The notes below the pieces were generated by a model. That model was not told where the DNA came from. It searched no databases and worked only from the letters and a program-made list of their open reading frames with translations. A DNA stretch of 5,856 nt from an uncultured Erysipelotrichaceae bacterium (GTDB lineage Bacteria > Bacillota_I > Bacilli_A > Erysipelotrichales > Erysipelotrichaceae). A program made the position numbers and the translations under genes. Of this stretch, positions 1 through 5,564 are shown piece by piece (within the stretch, counting starts at the first letter, position 1; every line of letters begins with the position of its first letter). The stretch covers positions 1 through 5,856 of the forward strand of contig CADCPE010000114.1 in assembly GCA_902803275.1 (NCBI GenBank). The letters are read 5' to 3'.

Positions 1-396
1 GCCTACGTCTGGCTGATGTCAAAAGAAAACGAAACCGAAAGAGGACACAACGACGGTTCTCCGCACTGCGCTGAAATGCCATACGTCTTCGGTAGAGTCG
101 ATACCGGTGAAAGAAATCCATTCTTCCCTTACCACTGGGTAGGTGCCGACTATGACTTCATGGAACTCATTCAGGGCTACTGGTACAGCTTTGCTGCAGC
201 AGGTGATCCTAATGGACAAGGACGTCCGGAATGGAAAAAGTATGCCGAGAACTTCGACATCATCAATCTGAACAACGATTCAAAGATGATCGCAAAAGCA
301 GATCAGGAAAAGTTCAGATACTTCTACGAAAAACTTCAAAGCAACAATTTCGTGATCTCGCTGTTTGGTCCGGCCAGGTTCACACCGAAAGACTGA
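1..396 (+). CDS. Type B carboxylesterase, C-terminal fragment (5' end outside window)
   Basis: This is the last 131 codons of a carboxylesterase/para-nitrobenzyl-esterase-type alpha/beta-hydrolase, which hydrolyses carboxylic ester bonds with a Ser-Glu/Asp-His triad. The frame is open from the first base of the window (AYVWLMSK...) and stops at TGA 394-396, so the Met at base 16 is internal. Two family landmarks are visible. One is the catalytic-His segment SPHCAEMPYVFG (His at bases 64-66), matching the usual G-A-x-H-x-x-E-x-x-Y-V-F-G. The other is the C-terminal signature YWYSFAAAGDPNGQGRPEW, matching the typical YW-x-N-F-A-x-x-G-D-P-N-G...P-x-W. The nucleophilic Ser, the acidic residue and any signal peptide lie upstream and cannot be judged. 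The next gene starts one base after the stop, so the two are probably translated together. The family is secure; the substrate is unknown. Confidence 0.93.
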   Translation, partial: AYVWLMSKENETERGHNDGSPHCAEMPYVFGRVDTGERNPFFPYHWVGADYDFMELIQGYWYSFAAAGDPNGQGRPEWKKYAENFDIINLNNDSKMIAKADQEKFRYFYEKLQSNNFVISLFGPARFTPKD

Positions 397-397
397 C

Positions 398-820
398 ATG
401 AAAGATACTCCGATATTGGAAATCCACATCGATATAGCTGAAAGAGGTCTGAAAATGACCACGGAACTCGGCGAGGTATCGATGATACCTTTCTCGGGAA
501 CTGTTGACTGTGAATTATTCAAAGGAATAGTTGAACCCTGGGGCGTCGATACCCAGATCGTCGATCAGACCAACATGCGTCATCTTTCAGCCCGCTATGT
601 CCTTAGCGGCAAGGACAGCACCGGACAGGATTGTCACATCTATATTGAAAACAATGGCTGGATGGAAAATCGGCCTTCAATGAAATTTGAAACTGTTCCG
701 ACCTTTCTGACTGATTCCAGGGCTCTGGCTCCCCTGCTGCATTCCAACCGGTTCATCGGTACCGGTACTGTCGAAAAAGACGGACTCTGGATCAGATTCT
801 ACGAGATCGATCATCAGTAA
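398..820 (+). CDS. DUF3237 family protein (UPF0311-like), 140 aa
   Basis: This 140-residue protein resembles the DUF3237 family, small single-domain proteins of about 150 residues with no firmly established activity. Matching segments are an N-terminal strand followed by FSGTVDCELFKGIVEPWGVD (residues 32-51; the family has a Gly-rich G-x-F-x-G-x-x-L-x-G-x-V-x-P-G-G-x-D), an ARYVL strand (65-69), an IYIENNG strand (81-87), and the C-terminal block with F-E-T-x-P-x-F...L-L-H-S-N-R-F-I-G-T-G (97-123). The ATG at 398 is chosen because it lies one base after the upstream TGA and fits the family's N terminus. An in-frame ATG at 365 would add 11 residues read inside the esterase gene. No good Shine-Dalgarno precedes 398, which fits translational coupling. 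There is no signal peptide or membrane segment. The pairing with a carboxylesterase suggests a role in the same ester or aromatic pathway, but that is inference. Confidence 0.85.
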   Translation: MKDTPILEIHIDIAERGLKMTTELGEVSMIPFSGTVDCELFKGIVEPWGVDTQIVDQTNMRHLSARYVLSGKDSTGQDCHIYIENNGWMENRPSMKFETVPTFLTDSRALAPLLHSNRFIGTGTVEKDGLWIRFYEIDHQ

Positions 821-825
821 ATATC

Positions 826-878
826 AGTTTATATAGATGATATAAACTTCCGTGTGGATACAGGATTTACTTACCTGT
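826..878 (+). other. Two consecutive hairpins in the 3' untranslated region
   Basis: Two perfect inverted repeats follow the DUF3237 stop codon. The first has a 9-bp arm (AGTTTATAT, 826-834, with ATATAAACT, 840-848) around the loop AGATG. The second pairs ACAGG (860-864) with CCTGT (874-878) around nine bases. Neither is followed by a T-run, so neither is a canonical terminator. They precede the stronger stem at 899-948 and may protect the 3' end of the transcript or be chance AT-rich palindromes. Confidence 0.4.
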
Positions 879-898
879 GAATTTTCATTAAAAACCAA

Positions 899-948
899 AA
901 AAGAAGATCCTAGATCATAGTAATTATGAATGATCAGGATCTTCTTTT
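899..948 (+). terminator. Intrinsic terminator after the esterase/DUF3237 operon
   Basis: A 19-bp stem pairs 899-918 (AAAAGAAGATCCT-a-GATCAT) with 930-948 (ATGATCAGGATCTTCTTTT). It has a single bulged A at 912 and an 11-base loop. The TTTT at its 3' side, and the A-rich sequence at 891-902 that would be a U-run on the other strand, make it able to act in both directions. It lies about 80 bases after the last stop codon of the + strand unit. Confidence 0.8.
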
Positions 949-1225
949 CATATGCGCTCTAGAGATATGTATGATCATTGTCCTAGACAATACTTCTTCT
1001 ATATAGATAGGATCACTGATCAGGCCGCTTTACTTTACAAGAGGTATCAGGATCCTCTGCGATCGACAAACCATCAGAAATTCAGTATCAGTATTTATAA
1101 TTGTTTGATGCAGATGATGGATGTTGCGAGGTTTACTGAAATCGGTTTTATGGAAGAGCAGTTTTATAGGCCGTTCTTGCCGGTTGCTGTTCACAGCTGT
1201 CTTTCAGACAAAAATGCCCGGAAAT
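949..1225. other. Stretch without a convincing gene
   Basis: About 275 bases lie between the operon terminator and the small RNA terminator. A + strand ORF of 91 codons (952-1227) is open here, but it has no ribosome binding site, starts in the terminator's flank, ends inside the RNA gene's U-tract and resembles no family I know. The only local structure I see is a short perfect inverted repeat, ATTGTC-CTA-GACAAT (977-991). GATC sites are dense at the left edge and absent from about 1065 onward. It could be a decayed gene or the 3' flank of the RNA gene. Confidence 0.4.
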
Positions 1226-1254
1226 AAAAAAAGGTGCTGGCCTTGCAACCAGCA
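1226..1254 (-). terminator. Intrinsic terminator of the small RNA
   Basis: On the - strand, UGCUGG (1254-1249) pairs with CCAGCA (1240-1235). A U-G pair (1248-1241) closes a UGCAAG hexaloop. Two C residues and seven U residues (1232-1226) follow. This is a textbook short intrinsic terminator and fixes the 3' end of the RNA. Confidence 0.82.
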
Positions 1255-1340
1255 TATGGTCATGGGGCTTGCACCCCATGATATAGGTGCCCCCTTTTCG
1301 GTGGGCATTTGGTGGCCTTTCACCCGAGGGATCAGACCAT
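1226..1340 (-). ncRNA. Free-standing structured small RNA, about 115 nt, unrecognised family
   Basis: A transcript starting near 1340 and ending in the U-run at 1232-1226 is predicted from a strong promoter, strong stems and a terminator. The 5' hexamer AUGGUC (1340-1335) can pair with GACCAU (1261-1256) as a closing helix. Inside are GGUG/CACC (1324-1321 with 1314-1311, loop AAAGGC), UGCCC-a-CC/GG-GGGCA (1307-1300 with 1294-1288, loop GAAAA) and UCAUGGGG/CCCCAUGA (1281-1274 with 1267-1260, loop UGCAAG). The last two pairs of this stem compete with the closing helix. The terminator hairpin follows and has the same UGCAAG loop. No ORF follows on this strand, so it is not an obvious leader or riboswitch. 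It lacks the SRP RNA, tmRNA and RNase P RNA landmarks I know. The function is unknown; a trans-acting RNA or a ligand-binding aptamer are both open. Confidence 0.72.
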
Positions 1341-1345
1341 TTTTG

Positions 1346-1373
1346 ATTCTAGCATATTCTGAAAAAATGTCAA
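1346..1373 (-). promoter_or_regulatory. Strong sigma-A promoter of the small RNA, extended -10
   Basis: On the - strand a perfect -35 TTGACA (1373-1368) is followed by a 16-base spacer and the -10 TAGAAT (1351-1346), preceded by TGC to give an extended -10. The expected start is at about 1340-1338, exactly where the 5' strand of the closing helix begins. This is the best promoter in the window and suggests high, largely constitutive transcription. I see no clear operator overlapping it. Confidence 0.82.
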
Positions 1374-1477
1374 CAGTCCTAATCAAATAACTGTCGAGTT
1401 TTCGTTCCAGAAGTTTTTTACTAAATGGAGATATCAAAATCTACCGCCCGAAGGTTAGTTCGACCTGTAGTTTCAAA

Positions 1478-1506
1478 TTTACGGAAGTTCACAATTTCCT
1501 TATAAA
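1478..1506 (+). promoter_or_regulatory. Candidate promoter for the membrane protein gene (distal)
   Basis: TTTACG (1478-1483, four of six consensus bases) lies 17 bases before TATAAA (1501-1506). It would give an untranslated leader of about 90 bases before the ATG at 1603. The alternative is the TATAAT at 1570-1575, which has a perfect -10 but no good -35. The sequence cannot decide between them. Confidence 0.35.
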
Positions 1507-1569
1507 ATACTGTTAAAGTTTTGTGATGCAGCATCTTATTTCTATTCTTCTATTGCCTGTATATTGGGT

Positions 1570-1597
1570 TATAATTTATTCATATATTCTCGGGAGG
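1570..1597 (+). promoter_or_regulatory. TATAAT box and Shine-Dalgarno deciding the 1603 start
   Basis: TATAAT (1570-1575) matches the -10 consensus perfectly, but positions 16-18 bases upstream are only TTCTAT-like, so its use as a promoter is uncertain. GGGAGG (1592-1597) is a strong Shine-Dalgarno five bases before ATG 1603. It excludes the in-frame ATG at 1564, which lies upstream of the box and has no such site. Confidence 0.6.
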
Positions 1598-1602
1598 ATA
1601 AT

Positions 1603-2163
1603 ATGGACGATAAAAAACACTTACCCTTTAAGATTGTTCACTTGGTCCTGATGTGCCTGACGATCGTTATCACCTTTGTCGGCATCATCCAGATGACTAA
1701 AAGACTCGGAACAGGTACTGACGGAGTTGTGATGATCAGACTGCTCTCCAGTGCTGTACGTGTTTCAGCCATGGTAGTCGGCATTCTCTATATGGCATCC
1801 GGATACAAGAAAAGCGCTGCCGGATATTATAAGCTGTTTTTCTGCCTGATGGTCATTTCTCTGATCTTCCGTCTGATGATATTCATCACAAACAAGGTAA
1901 ATACACTCATGATCATCGGGGCCGTAGTAACCATCATTCTGGCGATCATACTGATGGCAGGCAAGGATCTTGGTCGAAATGTCTCTTTCGCCATTCTGGC
2001 GGCACTGATCATTATTGAAGTTCTGCTGAAATTCCCGATCAGCTTATCCGATATCTCGATCGGCCAGTTGGGCGGAGAACTCTCAATGTTCATGCTTTAC
2101 GGTACAGCCGGTTTCATGATCACGGCCAAGTATATCGACAAAACATTAAGAGGCAGCAAATAA
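1603..2163 (+). CDS. Multi-pass membrane protein of unknown function, 186 aa
   Basis: I do not recognise this family. After a short charged N terminus (MDDKKHLPFK) the protein is largely hydrophobic. About six membrane segments can be read, at roughly residues 11-31, 45-66, 75-96, 101-119, 127-143 and 160-176. Segments 1-2 and 4-5 are separated by short polar loops (TKRLGTGTDG; AGKDLGRN), and a basic tail (KYIDKTLRGSK) follows the last segment, so it is an integral cytoplasmic membrane protein. There is no cleavable signal peptide, metal or nucleotide motif, or soluble domain. The start at 1603 is fixed by GGGAGG five bases upstream; an upstream in-frame ATG would add 13 residues without a ribosome site. 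It is transcribed alone, divergently from the small RNA gene and convergently with the - strand operon, so the context gives no functional clue. Confidence 0.85.
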   Translation: MDDKKHLPFKIVHLVLMCLTIVITFVGIIQMTKRLGTGTDGVVMIRLLSSAVRVSAMVVGILYMASGYKKSAAGYYKLFFCLMVISLIFRLMIFITNKVNTLMIIGAVVTIILAIILMAGKDLGRNVSFAILAALIIIEVLLKFPISLSDISIGQLGGELSMFMLYGTAGFMITAKYIDKTLRGSK

Positions 2164-2176
2164 TCAATTGATTGCA

Positions 2177-2212
2177 AAACAAAAACATGGTCATAGGATC
2201 ATGTTTTTGTTT
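2177..2212. terminator. Bidirectional terminator between convergent units
   Basis: AAACAAAAACATG (2177-2189) pairs with CATGTTTTTGTTT (2200-2212). On the + strand three more pairs (G-U, U-A, C-G) reach an AUAG tetraloop, giving about 16 pairs. The A-rich and T-rich arms supply a U-tract in either direction. It starts 14 bases after the membrane protein stop and lies 22 bases beyond the stop of the - strand hydrolase, so it probably ends both transcripts. Confidence 0.85.
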
Positions 2213-2233
2213 GGCATCTGTAATTGTATCGGA

Positions 2234-3883
2234 CTATTCATCTATCACGATTTTTCCGTCTTTTCTTGAGAAGCGTTTAATGAAGTTGTACGCAAAGCGG
2301 TTGGTGAACGGACGGATCTCGTGAGCGTGATCTGTTATAGCCATTATTGCGCTGTAGCAGTTGCCGTCAGTTGAGTTATAGTAGTTGACGAAGTATTCGC
2401 TCTTAGGGAAGTCTTCATCGTGCAGGATCTCGACCTTATCGCCCTTGCAGCCGACATACGGATCTTCCCAGTTTTCCTTGTTTTCATCCAGTTCAAACTT
2501 CTTGTTCAAACCGTTGACCTTGGCCAGGTATTTCATTCTTTCGATCGCTCGGACATCGTGACATGGCAGTTCAACCAAAGGAGAACTTACGCCACCGACA
2601 TAAAGAAGAGGGACCATGATATTTTCATTGATGTTCTGTGTTTTTGTAAAGAAGCAGTTGTTGCCTGGATAATCGGCTGCATCCATCGGCAGCAGTCCCG
2701 CAAATCTCTCAGGACACTGCTGGAACAGATCCCAGCTCTTGATGCCGCCCATCGAAAATCCTGTTGCATAGATCCTTTCCTCATCGATCGCATACTCCTC
2801 ACACAGATGATCGATCAGCGATATCACCTCGTTTGCCGACACTCTCATATGCATCTCGACTGCCACAGCGATGAAACCGTTCTCCTGTGCGATCTCCGGC
2901 CATTCAGCCAGAGATGCTGTGGCATAGGCAGAGTCTCCACCGCCATGGAATACCAGCATCAGCGGCCTTTTGGTATATTTCACATCAAGATCCTTGTCAT
3001 AGAAAGTCACATAGCCGACTTTATGCTCACTGGCTCTGAAAAACGGCATGCCTTTTCTGAAGCTGTCATTGTCTTCGCCGATCGGGATCATCACTTCTTC
3101 AGCCTTGGCGATTATGCCTTCTGCCTCATAGTTGTAGGCTTTCATGATCTTTGAGACCCAGCGGCGGTAATTGCCGACATAGGCTCTGAAGTCACGTTTC
3201 AGATTGTAGTCATCCTGCATAAGGACATCGCCGCAGCTTCCTCTTAAGACGGCGTTCTGTTCAGGAGAGTTGTTTATCGATACGATACGGATGTCGTTTT
3301 CTTCCGGCTCCGGCATGACAGAAAGATCCTTGAGGGTCACACAGACCGGCGTGACATCCGCTGCGCCCAGATCGCCCATTGAGATATCACCGCTTATCTT
3401 CTTCAGATAATGCAAAGCGAGGTAATCGGCACCGCTTCCAAAACCGTAGACATACATCCTGACACATGAACCCAGGATGTTGTAGGACTGCTCATCAGGC
3501 AAAGCATCATCCTTCATGATGGCGAGCCCGTCACGGAAGTTCATCTGGGCGATGCCCAGGTTGTTCGTAACGGCTTCATAGGCGCCGCGTCCTTCGTTTT
3601 TCCAGGTCCTGTCTTTGGGGTTGACCATGATGACGCCGACACCATTTTCCTGAGCTACCTGCTTAAGTCCGCTTTCTTCGATCAGATCTCTTAATCCGAC
3701 AAAGTTCGTCTTCTGATCAGGGAAGCAGAGGATCGTCGGTCCGGTAAAGCCATAGTTGATCAGATTTGATCTGATCTCATTGGCCGGCTGGATATAAAGG
3801 ATCTGGTATCCGTTATCTTCAAATTCATAGTAGATGTCCCCTTCTCTGGTGGTGATCAGCTTTTCGATCTTTTTAAATGCCAT
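2234..3883 (-). CDS. Tandem alpha/beta-hydrolase esterase, N-terminal domain degenerate
   Basis: This 549-residue protein holds two alpha/beta-hydrolase-like domains. The C-terminal one (about 260-549) looks active. It has an oxyanion-type HGGGDS (313-318) after strand RPLMLVF, the nucleophile elbow GFSMGG (375-380, Ser377) and DHAHE (518-522), whose His521 is the likely triad base. This pattern is that of esterases related to the prolyl-oligopeptidase, PHB-depolymerase and feruloyl-esterase groups. The N-terminal half (about 1-240) repeats the layout: strand PTILCFPD (49-56), QENGVGVIMVNPK (78-90, compare QENGFIAVAVEMH 333-345) and GFGSGA (147-152) where the elbow should be, with Gly149 replacing Ser. 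No signal peptide is seen, so it is probably cytoplasmic. It is the last gene of the operon: its ATG lies three bases after the preceding stop, and its ribosome site (AGAGG, 3897-3893) lies in the end of the upstream gene. The substrate is unknown; an acylated sugar is a guess from context. Confidence 0.85.
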   Translation of the reverse strand: MAFKKIEKLITTREGDIYYEFEDNGYQILYIQPANEIRSNLINYGFTGPTILCFPDQKTNFVGLRDLIEESGLKQVAQENGVGVIMVNPKDRTWKNEGRGAYEAVTNNLGIAQMNFRDGLAIMKDDALPDEQSYNILGSCVRMYVYGFGSGADYLALHYLKKISGDISMGDLGAADVTPVCVTLKDLSVMPEPEENDIRIVSINNSPEQNAVLRGSCGDVLMQDDYNLKRDFRAYVGNYRRWVSKIMKAYNYEAEGIIAKAEEVMIPIGEDNDSFRKGMPFFRASEHKVGYVTFYDKDLDVKYTKRPLMLVFHGGGDSAYATASLAEWPEIAQENGFIAVAVEMHMRVSANEVISLIDHLCEEYAIDEERIYATGFSMGGIKSWDLFQQCPERFAGLLPMDAADYPGNNCFFTKTQNINENIMVPLLYVGGVSSPLVELPCHDVRAIERMKYLAKVNGLNKKFELDENKENWEDPYVGCKGDKVEILHDEDFPKSEYFVNYYNSTDGNCYSAIMAITDHAHEIRPFTNRFAYNFIKRFSRKDGKIVIDE

Positions 3884-3886
3884 CCC

Positions 3887-5554
3887 TTAATACCTCTTTT
3901 CTATCCTGTATGTTTCGTTATTGAAGTCCGCGTATAGACTTACGCTTCCTTTTTCGTTGGTCCAGGTGATCTCCATATTGGATTCGTTGCATTCAACGTT
4001 TATTTCCGCATCTTCCGTAAATACCGGACAGGTGTTGCGGAATCTGAGCAGCTCCAGCTGTCTGATGACGATATCTTTCTTTAAAAGCTCTTCAGCCTGC
4101 TGCAGCGTGAGGTTGCTGCGGTTGATCTCCTTGTGACCGCCGGCTCCTGCTTTTCTCATGGCCTCGTAGTCATTTTTCCCTGCGAACAGGTCAAGATACC
4201 AGATCTGCGGTTTGCCCGGCATGAACAGCTGAATGGCTCTGGCCATTTCCATGGCCTTGTCATCTTCGCCAAGCGCTGAATAGTATGTGGCGTTGACCTG
4301 ATAGTAGACGTTCTTTGCGCCATGCAGATCCTTGACGTATCCGCCTCTATTGACAACGGTATCGATGATGTTACCTATATCCTCATCAGGAAGCAGTCCT
4401 TTCAGGTCCAGCAAAGGAATGCCGTCATGACATCCCAGCATGTTTACCGTCATGATCCTGTTTTCAATGATCTCATCAGCCCACTTCTTGAGATATACAC
4501 CGTTTTTTCTGATGAAGGCATCGATCAGAAGTCCCGGCAGGAAGAAGTCATAGACCATGTAGCCTTTTTCTGAAAGCAGTCTGTATATCTTCTCTGCATA
4601 GCTCGCATGGATCTCCGGCAGCAGTGTGAGTCCTAGTCCGGATGCCTCCTTGTCTATCTTTTCCAGAAGATCCCAGGTGCCGGGATCATTCAGGAAATTC
4701 TTTTCACCCGGCTCTTTCGGCGCATAGGCAAACGCATCGAGTCCGACGATCGCCACACCGTAGTCTGAAAGCTTCTTTAGTGTTTCGCAATAGTAGTCCC
4801 AGACCAGTGGCGACTTGATGTTGAGATCCATCTGGCCAAGATAGCTGCGGTTGTCATTGAGATATCGCTCTATTTCATCCCTGTAGCAGTTGAACTCTTT
4901 AAGATCGATCTCTTCCAGCGGCTTCTTCTTTTTCAGGTCACTGTTGACGATCTCAGAGATCCTGACCGCTGTATTGTATTGCATATCGAGCTTTCTGACC
5001 AGCTCAAGCGGATCAAGCTGATTGTATATGACTTCCTGATAGAAGGTGTTCCAGTATGGTACATCTCTGCCATCCGGAAAACGGACCATCAGGATCGGAA
5101 GACCGGCCTTGCGGAAAAACATGTCCTTGATATATTTCTGATCAGGAACGATATAGCCTTCTTCACACATCTCGCCTTTGCCTGCCCAGAACTTGTTCCA
5201 GTCGATGAAGAAATCGCGGTATTTTGATTCATCGCCGTATTTAAGGATATCCTGGAACTGTTTTGACAGCACCGAGATATGATTGAGGACAAAGTCCATA
5301 AGTAGGTCGATATTGAGCCCGTGCAGATCTTCAATATCTTTCCGGTCTGCCAGAGTCTCCGAGATCTCATAATCGATGACAGAAAATCCTCTGTCCAGAT
5401 CGGTATTGAACACGCTTGGCAGAATGTAAAAAGATCTGAAGGTGTCCTTGAATTCATCTTTCTTTAATAGGGATACGATATCTGACAGTCTTCCTCCGAT
5501 GCTGTCGGGGTAGGCGTTCAGCATCGTTCCGATGCCCATTTTCTTTTCTGCCAT
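3887..5554 (-). CDS. GH13 subfamily 18 sucrose phosphorylase-like protein with atypical active site
   Basis: This 555-residue protein resembles sucrose phosphorylases (about 480-505 residues), enzymes that split a glucoside with phosphate to give glucose 1-phosphate. Matching blocks include LDRGFSVIDY (53-62), DFVLNH (87-92), WNTF (168-171), LDAFAYAPKEPG (272-283), LLPEIH (311-316), CHDGIP (375-380), YQVNATYYSALG (418-429), FAGKNDYE (457-464) and EINR (476-479). The presumed nucleophile Asp273, acid/base Glu314 and stabilising Asp377 are all present, as are sugar-binding Asp54, His92 and Arg479. Three things are odd. Gly271 replaces the near-invariant Arg of the R-x-D motif. About 65 extra residues (around 172-238) separate WNTF from the GQMDL segment. 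The acceptor loop reads KNVYYQ instead of the LDLYQ of classic enzymes. Start: AAGGAGG (5564-5558) lies three bases before the ATG. It may be a phosphorylase for another glucoside or an inactive homologue; sucrose should not be assumed. Confidence 0.85.
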   Translation of the reverse strand: MAEKKMGIGTMLNAYPDSIGGRLSDIVSLLKKDEFKDTFRSFYILPSVFNTDLDRGFSVIDYEISETLADRKDIEDLHGLNIDLLMDFVLNHISVLSKQFQDILKYGDESKYRDFFIDWNKFWAGKGEMCEEGYIVPDQKYIKDMFFRKAGLPILMVRFPDGRDVPYWNTFYQEVIYNQLDPLELVRKLDMQYNTAVRISEIVNSDLKKKKPLEEIDLKEFNCYRDEIERYLNDNRSYLGQMDLNIKSPLVWDYYCETLKKLSDYGVAIVGLDAFAYAPKEPGEKNFLNDPGTWDLLEKIDKEASGLGLTLLPEIHASYAEKIYRLLSEKGYMVYDFFLPGLLIDAFIRKNGVYLKKWADEIIENRIMTVNMLGCHDGIPLLDLKGLLPDEDIGNIIDTVVNRGGYVKDLHGAKNVYYQVNATYYSALGEDDKAMEMARAIQLFMPGKPQIWYLDLFAGKNDYEAMRKAGAGGHKEINRSNLTLQQAEELLKKDIVIRQLELLRFRNTCPVFTEDAEINVECNESNMEITWTNEKGSVSLYADFNNETYRIEKRY

Positions 5555-5564
5555 AATCCTCCTT

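Noticed and set aside
365..397. Earlier in-frame ATG for the DUF3237 gene
   Set aside because: It lies inside the esterase gene and adds 11 residues not expected in the family; the ATG at 398 fits both family length and coupling to the upstream stop.
952..1227. + strand ORF of 91 codons
   Set aside because: It has no ribosome binding site, begins at the edge of a terminator, runs into the U-tract of the small RNA gene and resembles no known protein; kept only as a weak possibility in the spacer entry.
1204..1437. - strand ORF of 77 codons covering the small RNA
   Set aside because: It starts at TTG without a Shine-Dalgarno, and its reading frame crosses the RNA's promoter, stems and terminator, which explain the sequence better.
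1452..1466. T-arm-like sequence AGGTTAGTTCGACCT suggesting a tRNA
   Set aside because: The four-base stem has no accompanying acceptor, D or anticodon arm, so it is a chance match.
2420..3154. + strand ORF of 244 codons
   Set aside because: It lies antisense inside the alpha/beta-hydrolase gene, whose motifs (HGGGD, GFSMGG, DHAHE) are clear; this is a shadow frame.
3758..3776. Inverted repeat GATCAGAT-TTG-ATCTGATC
   Set aside because: It is within the hydrolase coding sequence and is expected by chance given the high density of GATC words.
5089..5457. - strand ORF of 122 codons
   Set aside because: It is an alternative frame inside the GH13_18 gene, which has unmistakable family motifs across the same bases.
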